From Methylophaga sp. OBS1 (GTDB taxonomy: Bacteria; Pseudomonadota; Gammaproteobacteria; Nitrosococcales; Methylophagaceae), in assembly GCF_026319365.1 (NCBI RefSeq), contig NZ_JAPDMS010000006.1, positions 62,001 to 126,000 on the forward strand: a stretch of DNA of 64,000 nucleotides. Direction: 5' to 3'. Positions within the stretch are counted from its first letter, which is position 1, and every line of letters starts with the position of its first letter. The notes under the pieces were generated by a model that searched no databases, was not told where the DNA came from, and was given only the letters and a program-made list of their open reading frames with translations. This document shows, one piece after another, positions 19,301 to 28,285 of the stretch. Position numbers and translations under genes: made by a program.

Positions 19301-22300
19301 GCTGACATCTGATGGCGAACCTGTCAGCTACGAAGTGAATGGCGACACCTTGACGGCCTCTACAGAGTCCGGCGAAGTCTTCACTTTGACGCTGGAAAGT
19401 AACGGTGATTACACCTTTATGCTGAAAGGTGCGCTGGATCACTCTCCGCTACAGGGTGAAAACCTTGAAGTGATTAATTTCTCTTCAATCGTTGAAGCCA
19501 CCGACTTTGATGGTGACACAATCACGCTTGATAATGATTTCTTCATCAAGATTGTTGATGATATGCCAGTGGCTACTGGAGAAAGCGTTACTGTCACGGT
19601 GGATGAAGACGACATTGTTACCGACAGCTCAACAGGTAATGATCCCTTCGATAATGGGGATGATGGCTCTTACACCGGTGAGCCTGTCACTATCTTTGGC
19701 TACACCACTGACTTCTTCAATATCTTCAATGGGGGTGGCCCGGCTACCACTTCGGGTTCTGTGGCTTCACTGGTCAGCTTCGGTGCCGATGAAAATGGCA
19801 CATTCAGCCTGAGCAGTGATTTTGCTGGCCTGGAAGCCCAGGGGCTGACCTCGAAAGGTGACGAACTGAGCTTTGAAGTTCAGGGTGATATCCTGATTGC
19901 CTCTGCTGATGGCAGAGCAGTATTTACCCTGGAACTGGATGATAACGGCGACTTCACCTTCAGTCTGTATGATCAGCTCGATCATGCGGCGGGTAACGGT
20001 GAAAACAACCTGCCACTGGATCTGTCTTCAGTGATTCAGGCCACTGACAGTGATGAAGACACAATCACACTGGACAGCGGCTTCACGATTGATGTCACTG
20101 ATGATGTACCTGAGCAAACCGGTCTGCCTGATATCGGTGTTGTTGAAGAAGAAGCCCTGCCTGCAGGTAATCAGGAAGGATACGATGTCTGGCCTGATAC
20201 TGCTGTCGCAACAGGTTCACTTGCAGATCAAGTGTCAGTCGGTGCCGATGAAGGGGCAACTTTCTCCTTGTCCGGTGATTACACATCACTGATTGCTCAG
20301 AACCTGACTTCTGATGGTGAGCCATTAACCTATTCACTGAATGGTAATACGCTGACTGCAACAGCAGGACAGACGCCTGTCTTCACATTGTCACTGGAAA
20401 GCAATGGCGACTATACCTTCACACTGGTAGGCCCGTTGGATCATGCTGACAGTGTGATTGAAGAGAACCTGCTTTATATCGACCTCTCTGGCATTGTGAA
20501 TGCGGAAGACTTTGACGGTGACACAATCACGCTGAATCAGGACTTCTACATCAAGGTTATCGATGATTCTCCGGAAGTTGGTACCAACGACACTGTGCTT
20601 CTGGATGACGATGCCCTGCAAGGTGGTAACCCCGGCGGACCCGCTGACGATGCAGATGCTTCTAATGTGACTGGTACTTTGTCGCACAGCTTTGGCGCAG
20701 ATGGTGGCAGCATTAGCTGGCAAACATCAGGTGCACCGAGTGGCTTCACCTATGAAACCAGCGGTGACGACCTGCTCATCAAGCAAGGCGGTGAAACCGT
20801 TCTCACACTGAGCCTGAACCCTGAAACCGGTGAGTACTCTGTTACACAGAACGCGCCAATCGACCATCAAGATGATGGTAATAACGATGAAAACAATCAG
20901 GTTTTCAATGTGGGTTACCTGGTCACGGATAATGATGACGACACTGAAACCGGTTCATTGCAAATCAATGTCGATGACGACACGCCAACGGTAGAACCTT
21001 ATGAAGTCAACACTATGCGCATCATCAGTGATGATGACACGGTTGCTGGCCTCAATGGCAATCCGGGTGAAGGCACCAATACCAATGACGGTGCTGGCAC
21101 AGACAGTAAAGAATACAACCAGAGCAAAACGCTGCAGTTCTCTACTGGCGCTGATGGCGGCACTGTTGCCTGGAACGTAGATAACAGCTCTGTCGATGAT
21201 GCTACAGCCGGTATCAGTTTCAGCGTCAATGGTGATGGCTCTCTGATCATCACTCAGATGCAAAATGGTGTTCCGGTGCAAGTCGCAGAGATCACCCTGG
21301 ATGCCAACACCGGTGAGTATAACTACACCCAAACCAGCAACCTGCTGCATACCGCGGGTGACAATGAAAACGAAGCTGCGTTTACACTGGGCTTCACCGT
21401 CACCGATGGTGATGGAGATACTGCTGATGGTCACCTGACCCTGTTAATTGATGATGACACACCGGTTATTACCAGCCAGCAAATCAACCTGCTGACAGAG
21501 TCGTTTGAAGACTTTGCGCCTGATCTGTCCGGCAACAACTGGACCGTGGTGGGTGAAGGTAGCGGTACCATCATCGGTAACAACGGTATCGAATGGACTG
21601 TTAACGCTGCGGGTATTGAAATTCAATCCGGTAACGCCGGTGGCGCCAGTGCTTCTGATGGTGATGTCCATGCGGAACTGGATGCCCACGACAGTAATGG
21701 CGATGGTGGTAGCACCCTGACGCAACTGTCTACCGAGGTTGAATTACCGACCTCTGAAGCTACGCTGAGCTTTGATTTCCAACCACGTCCAAGCGATGTG
21801 GATGGCAGTGACATGAGCGTGTCGCTGGGTGATCAAACTGTCAACATCAATGTCGACGGAGCTGGTGTTATTGACTTTGGTTCCTTGCCTGCCGGTGTGA
21901 CTGCATCACAAACAAGCAGTGCTGGTGGTTGGACAACAATCACCCTGACCTTCACTGGTCTGGATACTAGCAGTGCACAAACCTTGAGCTTTGAAGGTCA
22001 AGGGGCTGCAAATACGCTGGGTGCCTACATCGACAATATCAGTCTGGACGCAGTAGCGAGCCTGACTGTTGATGAATCTGCACTGACTGATGGTAACGGT
22101 GAAGCCGGTGCTTCAACTACGGCCAGCTTCGACTTCAGTGGCTTCTTCACCGGTGCATTCGGTGCTGACGGCCCTGCTGATGCTGACAGTGAAAGCTACA
22201 GTCTGAACCTGAGCGGAGAAGATATTGCTTCAGGTCTCTATGCTGTAGACAACACTGATACCGATGCCGGTGACGGCGATGGCTTCGGACAGGGCGCAGA

Positions 22301-25300
22301 AATTCTGCTGAACCAGGTCGGTGATGATATCGTCGGCTCAGTTGGCGGTGTCGATTACTTCACTATCAGCGTTGATGCTGAAACCGGTGAAGTCACACTG
22401 ACACAGCATGAAAATATCTGGCATGCAGATACCACTAACCCGGACGACAGTCAGGGTATGGTGCTGGATTCAGAGCTGCTGACCTTGGTGAAAACCATTA
22501 CTGATGCTGATGAAGACAGCGCTGAAGCAACGCTGGATCTGGGTGGTGTCAGCTTCAACTTTGAAGATGATGCGCCAACCATTGAAGCACAACAGCCAGC
22601 ACAGCCTTACCTGCTGACTGTGACCAATGAAGGCGGTGACGCCGGTTACAACAACACCTATGGTTTCTACATCAAAGGTGAAAATGGTGAACCGGTCAGC
22701 GGTGAAATCATCTGGGCGAATGTGAAAGATAACGAGTCTGATGAAATCACTGTAGAAGTGACCGACCCATCTGATATCGGCTTCTTCATTATTCCTGATG
22801 GTGCTGACCTGAATGACCTGAACAATGGTGATGCTGTTACCTTTGAGCAGGATGGTGAGGGTAACTGGCAAGTCTTGCTGGATGGTGAGCCACTGACTGG
22901 ACAGGGTACGAGTGTCCTGTTCGATAACGCTGACCTGAACCCGGGTAATGCTGAAGCAGTGGAAGATAATGTTGCAACAGGTAACCAGAACTGGGAAGAC
23001 ATCATTGGCGGTGATAACGACTTCAATGACGTTAACATCAATGTCAGCATTAACCAGCTCGGTGCCATCACAGTTGATGAAACCGATATCGGCAATGGTG
23101 ACCCAAGCAACGCCACAGCGACGCTGGATCTGTCAGGCAGCTTTACTGCTGACTTCGGTGCAGATGGTCCAGGTGATGTCGATTACGCTTTGTCCGTTGA
23201 TACAGATGTTGAAACCGGTCTGGTAGATACACTGAGTGGCAAAGATGTTGAACTGCGTGTTAACGGCGATGGTGTCGTCGAAGGTTACATCACAACCGAT
23301 GACAACATGGACCTGGTTGTTTTCACAGCCAGTGTTGACGATGAAGGTGTGGTCACGCTCACTCAACTGCGTGCGGTTGAGCACGACGATGCCACAGATC
23401 CGGATGAAGCAAATTCTCCGGCCACACTGAATGCCGGTGCGATTGCCTTGACAGGCACTGTCACTGACGCTGATGGCGATAGCGCTGACGGCAGCATTGA
23501 TGTCGGTGTGTTGTTTGCCTTTGAAGATGACGGTCCAGTGGCTGCCGATGATGTCGATTCCATCGACAATGGCACTGCCGAAGGCAACGTTGTCACGGCT
23601 GACAGCACTGACGGTGAAGCTGGCGTCGATAGCTACGGCGCCGATGGCGCTGGCAGTGTCACTTCGGTCTCATTTGGTGATACCACAGTAGAAGTCCCAG
23701 CCGATGGCTCGGTCGAGATTGAAGGTGACTACGGTACGCTGACCATGCATTCAGATGGTAGCTATACCTACACCGCCGATCCTGACAGTCTGCCGCAAAA
23801 TACCCAAACGGTAGAAGGCTGGACTAACACTGGCAGCAATATGACCGCCTTTAACCTGGGTGAGTCGTTCCTGACTGCTGATGGTAAATTCAGCGATACC
23901 GGCTCAGGCACCGTGAGCACAGGTGGCAACGCGCCGGGCTTTGGTGTTGCTGGTACATCGGGTGCCAACACGTCAGTCCCTGAGCAAATTAATCAGTCTG
24001 GCAGCGAAAGCGAAGCGCTGGCATTCAAATTTGCTGGTGATGTCACTGCTGCCACTGTCCAGTTCTCGAATCTGTTTAATAACGAGAACGGCGGTGAAGC
24101 TATGCGCTGGCATGCGTTTGATGCTGATGGTAACCGTATCGGCAGTGGTATTGTCAGCGACAACGATGCAACAGACCCATACGCAGGCAACACAGATGCA
24201 ACCTACAGCAACAATAACGTGGGTTCATTTACTATCAGCGATATTGGTGCATTCAGTACACTGGTATTCGAAGGTGTGCCATACAGCGATGATGGCAGTG
24301 CGGCCTCTGATGATTCCGACTTCTTTGTGAATGTCACTTCCTATGAAGTGTTCAACTCGCAGGATAACGCTTATCAGGATGAGTTCGGCTATACCATCGT
24401 TGATGGTGATGGTGACAGCGCTTCAGCCACATTGACGCTGAATGGCAACAGTGAACCTCAAGAAGGTCAGCTTGAGCCAGTCGCGCCTGTCGCAGCCGAC
24501 AACACCTACCAGGTGGACGGTGTAACAAGCGGTAATATCATCACTGATGATGACGATAATGGTGGTGCCGCGTCGGGTCGTGATTACGACAACGACACAC
24601 CTGTCATCAACCTGTCTATCAACTCAATCATTGTTAATGGTGATGAAACCATCATCACTGAAGACGGTACCGAGATTGAGCTTGATAACGGTACGCTGGT
24701 CATCAACCTGGATGGTAGCTACACCTATACACCTGCTCAGGATGCTGACGGTGGTGATGAGTTTGAATACACCCTGGTCGATCCGGATGGTGAAGTGAGT
24801 GAACCTGCGACAGTAACGCTGCTTGAGCCATTGGTGTCTGATGTAGTGACGCTGGGTGATGTCAGTGTCAATGAAGGTGATGGCACCGCAATCATTACCG
24901 GTAGTGTTGAAAATCCTGTTACCGGAAGCCCACTGGTGATTAGTCTGAGCAATGGTGCCACAATCACTATCCCTGTAGGTCATACCAGTGCAGACTCCAC
25001 ACCATTCTCTATTCAGGGTGATGATGTCTATCTTGATGGTGAAAGCTACTCAGTAGAAATTACGGGTACCTCGGGTGGCCAGTACTCTTCTTTGGATACC
25101 TCTGATGAAGCCACGGTAACGGTCAGCGACACTAGCGATACTGTGACTGCCACACTGACCACTTCAACCACAGAAGTGAGTGAAGACGGTGGTGATATCA
25201 CCTACACCATCACATTGAGTGGTGGCCCTGGCGATATCGACCCGGATGCCGATCTTGTCTTCACCCTGGCTAATGGTGAGCAGGTCACTATCTCTGCTGG

Positions 25301-28163
25301 CGATACCTCAGGTTCGTTCACCCGCACTTACACTGATGCTGAGATTACTAATCAATCGGCTATCACCAATAGTATTAGTGGTATTGCGTCTGGCGGCAGT
25401 GAGTACGAAGATCTGCAGACTGCGGGTGAAACTTCAGTCGATGTAAATTACGATCCTGAAATCACTGACCTGACGCCAGCCGCTAATGGTGGTGATGTCA
25501 CGGTGGATGAGGATGATCTGCCTACGGGGTCAGACACAACTAAAGAATCCACCACGCAGGAAGGTACATTCACCATCAGCAGTGGCGATGCCATTGATGA
25601 CCTGACAATTGATGGTCATGCAGTCATCACTGATGGCACATTCAGCACAACCAGCTTCACCACGGCGCTGGGTAATACGCTGTCTGTGACTGGCTATGAT
25701 GCCAATACGGGTGAGATCACTTATACCTATGAGCTGGCAGACAATACCTTAAACCATGGCCCTGCCAATAATGGTGAAAATGGTGTGTTTGAGAACCTGG
25801 CTGTTAGTTTGAGTGATGTCGATGGTGATGTCGCCAACGATACGCTGTCAGTGCAAATCATTGATGATGTACCAACAGCTGTTGCCGACAACGCACAGGC
25901 TGAAGAGGGCTCTAGCGAAACACTGGGCTCAGATCTGGTATTGATGATTGATACCTCAGCCAGTGTGTCCAGCAGTCAGCTGGCCTCGATGAAGGCCTCA
26001 CTGCAAAACCTGTTCAATAGTGGCTCGGTCCATTCTGTGTTCATCACTTCGTTTGCTGAAGGCGGTGAGTTCCATGATTCAGGTGCCAATGGTGGCTGGT
26101 ACACCGACCTGGGTGATGCGATGGCAGCCATCAATGGCCTGAGTTCATCCGGTACCGGTACATACGGCACGGACTATGATGCTGCATTGGAAGCTGTCAC
26201 CGATAACTTTACGGCACCACCTGCTGGCGGTGATCAGTTAGTGTCTATGTTCATCTCGGATGGTGAACCAAACGAGACCAATGGTACAGGTAGCTACGGC
26301 ATTATCGGTGGTGAAGAAAGTGCCTGGATAGACTTCCTTGAAGCCAACAACTTCGATAATTCCTATGCCGTTGGTTACAACGGACTGGATAGCACTGGAG
26401 CTGGCTTCTTGGAACCGATTGCCTGGACCGAAGGTGAAGGTAGTTCAACACACTCAGGTTCAGATGATGACAATGTCATTATTCTGGATAATGTGGAAGA
26501 CTTGGCTGATACCTTAACCTCGACGGTCACGGCCACTCCGAACCCTGTCACGGGTAATGTGCTGGCTAACGATGATGCCGGTGCCGATGGCTTTGGTACA
26601 CCAGCCCTGGTTGATGTGACCTACGACGGCAATACCGTGACCTTCAGTGGCACCACCACCTCAGCAACCTTTAATACGGTGGCCGGTGAGGTTGTCATCA
26701 ACAGTGACGGTAGCTATGAGTTCACCGGCTTATCTGACACCAATACCGATGTTAGTGCCGTTATCAACTACACCATCCAGGATGCTGATGGCGATCAATC
26801 CAACAGTAATCTGGTTGTTACTACACAGGATAGTGTGCCAACAGCTGTAAATGATGTGGATGATGTAGATGAAGCGACATGGTCAATTAATGGGACTGAC
26901 TTTGCCACTGTTACGACTGAAAACTGGAGTGATACACCTGACCAAGATTCTTACAATATCAATCAGAATATAAACCCAGGCTGGTGGTCTGATGCATCAA
27001 CAACCAACAATATCGACATCGACGCCGATAATGACCATCAAGCAAGTATTTTGATAGACATTGATATTTCAGGTTACAGGTCAGGTGATCAAATTCTCGC
27101 TCAACTGTATAAAGTTGTGGATGGAGGAAGTGACCAGTTGGTAGAGAATGTTGGTATTAATTATGACCAAACAGTCAGTTTCAACGGAATCGATGAGAGT
27201 GGTCAGTATTATGTCCGCTTGTATGGCAGTGACAATACTTGGGATGGCAATTTAAGAGCCTCTATGAGTAATTTGAGAGTCAACGCGTTTGACTTCACTC
27301 AAAATACCTACTCAACCACAGTCAATACCGCTGCACTCGCCGCATTGGCTGCCGCTACCGGCAATGTCTTAGCCAATGATGATGCGGGGGCTGATGGTGG
27401 CCTGTCTGTGACTGAGGTGAATGGGGATGCGGTCAGTGGTAGCACCAATATCGATGGGCTGTATGGCACATTAACCATCGATGAAAACGGTGACTACACC
27501 TACACACCAAATGTTGAAGACCTGCCTGCGGGGATGAGCGACAGCTTTACCTACACGGTGACTGATGCAGATGGTAGTGAAGATACTGCGACGCTGACTA
27601 TTGATATCAACGACCATAACTATGTGGTGGATGATAACGATAATGTCGCTGTAGCAGATGCTGCCGGAGGTACTGTCAATGCACTGGACGGCGATGATGT
27701 CCTTATCGGTTCCGACCAGGCTGACACACTGATGGGTGGTGCCGGCAATGACAACCTGATGGGGAATGACGGTGACGACACGCTGATTGGCGGTGCCGGT
27801 AACGACATCCTGACAGGGGGTGATGGTGCTGATATCTTCAAGTGGGAGTCAGGCGATGACGGCACAAGCAGCGAACCTGCTGTCGACTTCGTCACCGACT
27901 TTAACGCTGGCGAAGGTGATGTGCTGGATCTTGCCGATCTCCTGGTTGGTGAGAGTGACAATGCGAATGACCTCACCAATTACCTGAGTTTCGAGTCTGA
28001 TGGTACGGATACTGTGATCAACGTATCACCCACCTCTGGTGGTGATTCGACACAGCAAATCGTTCTGCAGGGTGTCGATTTAACTCAGGGAGGCACAATC
28101 TCTGACCTGCAAATCATCCAGAACCTGTTGGGTGGTGATAATCTGGACGTTGATCCCAGCTAA
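16302..28163 (+). CDS. Giant LapA-type RTX adhesin 1 (3953 aa)
   Basis: Very large, acidic, type I-secreted surface adhesin. Residues 1-115 form the retention module that holds LapA-like proteins in the outer-membrane pore, ending with the LapG-type cleavage site TAAG at 111-114. Next come T1SS-143/VCBS-type repeats, including a roughly 1-kb tandem pair (about 757-1423), a jelly-roll-like domain (about 1727-1923), a DUF4114-like domain with GGDNDFNDVNI (about 2097-2253), and two LapA Ig-like repeats (about 2846-3050). A von Willebrand A domain has the metal site D3217-T-S-A-S. A pre-peptidase-like insert lies at about 3524-3668. RTX nonapeptides (GGAGND type, about 3797-3847) and a C-terminal secretion signal finish the protein. 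The start has an AAGGGGA box. The ABC exporter and lapD/lapG are not in the window. Confidence 0.92.
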   Translation: MATQIGVIKAIVGTVTATAADGSIRTLQAGDRVYANEVISTGPSGAVEIEFADGSVMDLGRDSQAMLDTAVFDPEATDVAEAEGQEVPDDVAAIQQAILEGEDPTEAGEATAAGAGVAGGNEGHDAVFVDYLNPEVTPDAGFETIGVNNTIDEVEDEQLIDGVPTAGITTVLLDEDDLITGGDIDLSGVSAEFIAYLNSEHGVYNFGFDSPAGVGDERTELGDDTGSPDGHFLGGSLIANFGTDGPSETNPIVFNVTSGADVTDSEGNPVTSEGQQVKYWVSADGLTVIGYIVDGQSEGGQEPPTQLAQQQQAFDGCEGTGDDMPEMAEIIFTAQLTPNVDGGSFLVGIFGQFDHEAPDYANGEFVFENNMFLNLGFTITDADGDSATGTLQINVDDDSPVRTGDEEEGLATQTGTVLEDGLSFEDGDLSDGNPNSVVTMTITSDDSDADQSDIESFLGLSAGALEPAVDSNGGDGTAYNGSASKTTFNAEAGDIISFNWSFDDNDGGTYNDFAFVVINGEVFELADSNGGNLASNPFTYEVTADGVVTIGFGQMNVGDQIADSSLSVSDLTLNGNPVVVGFDTLGTVTSNADVASGDLNSIINMGADGPGSFGLLQSSENEAEQALFQAGIDSLPTLSSKGEAVSYAVTNNGYQSVLVASAGDGEDAREVFTLTINADGSWTFDLNDQLDHVAGETAEENFSLITLDPETGEPNGSVDSIDFTQLLQIRDFDGDQLVITEDDAGMFTISIQDDIPVATEETVNMTVDEDDIVTDSSTGNDPFDNGSDGSYTGEPVTIFGYTTDFFNIFNGGGPATTSGSVSSLVSFGADEEGTFSLGDNFAGLEAQELTSKGDELSFEVQGDTLIASADGRAVFTLELNENGEFTFKLYDQIDHMSGEGENNLTIDLSSIILATDNDNDTITLDSGFTIDVTDDVPEQDGIFPDVGIVEEEALPAGNQEGYDVWPDTAVATGSLADQVSVGADEGLTFGFATDLSGLPELTSDGEPVSYEVNGDTLTASTESGEVFTLTLESNGDYTFMLKGALDHSPLQGENLEVINFSSIVEATDFDGDTITLDNDFFIKIVDDMPVATGESVTVTVDEDDIVTDSSTGNDPFDNGDDGSYTGEPVTIFGYTTDFFNIFNGGGPATTSGSVASLVSFGADENGTFSLSSDFAGLEAQGLTSKGDELSFEVQGDILIASADGRAVFTLELDDNGDFTFSLYDQLDHAAGNGENNLPLDLSSVIQATDSDEDTITLDSGFTIDVTDDVPEQTGLPDIGVVEEEALPAGNQEGYDVWPDTAVATGSLADQVSVGADEGATFSLSGDYTSLIAQNLTSDGEPLTYSLNGNTLTATAGQTPVFTLSLESNGDYTFTLVGPLDHADSVIEENLLYIDLSGIVNAEDFDGDTITLNQDFYIKVIDDSPEVGTNDTVLLDDDALQGGNPGGPADDADASNVTGTLSHSFGADGGSISWQTSGAPSGFTYETSGDDLLIKQGGETVLTLSLNPETGEYSVTQNAPIDHQDDGNNDENNQVFNVGYLVTDNDDDTETGSLQINVDDDTPTVEPYEVNTMRIISDDDTVAGLNGNPGEGTNTNDGAGTDSKEYNQSKTLQFSTGADGGTVAWNVDNSSVDDATAGISFSVNGDGSLIITQMQNGVPVQVAEITLDANTGEYNYTQTSNLLHTAGDNENEAAFTLGFTVTDGDGDTADGHLTLLIDDDTPVITSQQINLLTESFEDFAPDLSGNNWTVVGEGSGTIIGNNGIEWTVNAAGIEIQSGNAGGASASDGDVHAELDAHDSNGDGGSTLTQLSTEVELPTSEATLSFDFQPRPSDVDGSDMSVSLGDQTVNINVDGAGVIDFGSLPAGVTASQTSSAGGWTTITLTFTGLDTSSAQTLSFEGQGAANTLGAYIDNISLDAVASLTVDESALTDGNGEAGASTTASFDFSGFFTGAFGADGPADADSESYSLNLSGEDIASGLYAVDNTDTDAGDGDGFGQGAEILLNQVGDDIVGSVGGVDYFTISVDAETGEVTLTQHENIWHADTTNPDDSQGMVLDSELLTLVKTITDADEDSAEATLDLGGVSFNFEDDAPTIEAQQPAQPYLLTVTNEGGDAGYNNTYGFYIKGENGEPVSGEIIWANVKDNESDEITVEVTDPSDIGFFIIPDGADLNDLNNGDAVTFEQDGEGNWQVLLDGEPLTGQGTSVLFDNADLNPGNAEAVEDNVATGNQNWEDIIGGDNDFNDVNINVSINQLGAITVDETDIGNGDPSNATATLDLSGSFTADFGADGPGDVDYALSVDTDVETGLVDTLSGKDVELRVNGDGVVEGYITTDDNMDLVVFTASVDDEGVVTLTQLRAVEHDDATDPDEANSPATLNAGAIALTGTVTDADGDSADGSIDVGVLFAFEDDGPVAADDVDSIDNGTAEGNVVTADSTDGEAGVDSYGADGAGSVTSVSFGDTTVEVPADGSVEIEGDYGTLTMHSDGSYTYTADPDSLPQNTQTVEGWTNTGSNMTAFNLGESFLTADGKFSDTGSGTVSTGGNAPGFGVAGTSGANTSVPEQINQSGSESEALAFKFAGDVTAATVQFSNLFNNENGGEAMRWHAFDADGNRIGSGIVSDNDATDPYAGNTDATYSNNNVGSFTISDIGAFSTLVFEGVPYSDDGSAASDDSDFFVNVTSYEVFNSQDNAYQDEFGYTIVDGDGDSASATLTLNGNSEPQEGQLEPVAPVAADNTYQVDGVTSGNIITDDDDNGGAASGRDYDNDTPVINLSINSIIVNGDETIITEDGTEIELDNGTLVINLDGSYTYTPAQDADGGDEFEYTLVDPDGEVSEPATVTLLEPLVSDVVTLGDVSVNEGDGTAIITGSVENPVTGSPLVISLSNGATITIPVGHTSADSTPFSIQGDDVYLDGESYSVEITGTSGGQYSSLDTSDEATVTVSDTSDTVTATLTTSTTEVSEDGGDITYTITLSGGPGDIDPDADLVFTLANGEQVTISAGDTSGSFTRTYTDAEITNQSAITNSISGIASGGSEYEDLQTAGETSVDVNYDPEITDLTPAANGGDVTVDEDDLPTGSDTTKESTTQEGTFTISSGDAIDDLTIDGHAVITDGTFSTTSFTTALGNTLSVTGYDANTGEITYTYELADNTLNHGPANNGENGVFENLAVSLSDVDGDVANDTLSVQIIDDVPTAVADNAQAEEGSSETLGSDLVLMIDTSASVSSSQLASMKASLQNLFNSGSVHSVFITSFAEGGEFHDSGANGGWYTDLGDAMAAINGLSSSGTGTYGTDYDAALEAVTDNFTAPPAGGDQLVSMFISDGEPNETNGTGSYGIIGGEESAWIDFLEANNFDNSYAVGYNGLDSTGAGFLEPIAWTEGEGSSTHSGSDDDNVIILDNVEDLADTLTSTVTATPNPVTGNVLANDDAGADGFGTPALVDVTYDGNTVTFSGTTTSATFNTVAGEVVINSDGSYEFTGLSDTNTDVSAVINYTIQDADGDQSNSNLVVTTQDSVPTAVNDVDDVDEATWSINGTDFATVTTENWSDTPDQDSYNINQNINPGWWSDASTTNNIDIDADNDHQASILIDIDISGYRSGDQILAQLYKVVDGGSDQLVENVGINYDQTVSFNGIDESGQYYVRLYGSDNTWDGNLRASMSNLRVNAFDFTQNTYSTTVNTAALAALAAATGNVLANDDAGADGGLSVTEVNGDAVSGSTNIDGLYGTLTIDENGDYTYTPNVEDLPAGMSDSFTYTVTDADGSEDTATLTIDINDHNYVVDDNDNVAVADAAGGTVNALDGDDVLIGSDQADTLMGGAGNDNLMGNDGDDTLIGGAGNDILTGGDGADIFKWESGDDGTSSEPAVDFVTDFNAGEGDVLDLADLLVGESDNANDLTNYLSFESDGTDTVINVSPTSGGDSTQQIVLQGVDLTQGGTISDLQIIQNLLGGDNLDVDPS
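18570..20575 (+). repeat. Tandem two-domain repeat in adhesin 1, period about 1 kb
   Basis: Unit A (about 18570-19110, key motif VDEDDIVTDSSTGNDPFD) and unit B (about 19120-19560, key motif EEEALPAGNQEGYDVWPD) recur as A' from about 19569 and B' from about 20120. The A motif is offset by 999 bp and the B motif by 996 bp. Long stretches are near identical at DNA level, with scattered third-position changes. Confidence 0.85.
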
Positions 28164-28175
28164 TCATGCTGGTGG

Positions 28176-28199
28176 CCGGTAACAACACATTGTTACCGG
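28176..28199 (+). repeat. Inverted repeat after adhesin 1
   Basis: CCGGTAACAA / TTGTTACCGG, a ten-base-pair perfect stem with a 4-nt loop, starts 12 nt past the stop codon and precedes the main terminator. No T-run follows. It may protect the 3' end of the 12-kb transcript. Confidence 0.6.
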
Positions 28200-28219
28200 T
28201 CAGCGTTCTTAAAACAAAA

Positions 28220-28250
28220 GGCCCGCGGTAGGCATACCGCGGGCCTTTTT
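28220..28250 (+). terminator. Rho-independent terminator of adhesin 1
   Basis: GGCCCGCGGTA / TACCGCGGGCC (28220-28230, 28235-28245) with a 4-nt loop and a following T5. It is flanked by A residues on the left, so it could act in both directions. Confidence 0.9.
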
Positions 28251-28285
28251 GTATGCTGAGTGAACAGAAAACGAGTTGAGAGACG

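Noticed and set aside
18570..20575. CRISPR-like or mobile repeats
   Set aside because: The repeats are in-frame protein domains of about 1 kb, not short spaced repeats, and no transposase or cas gene is near.
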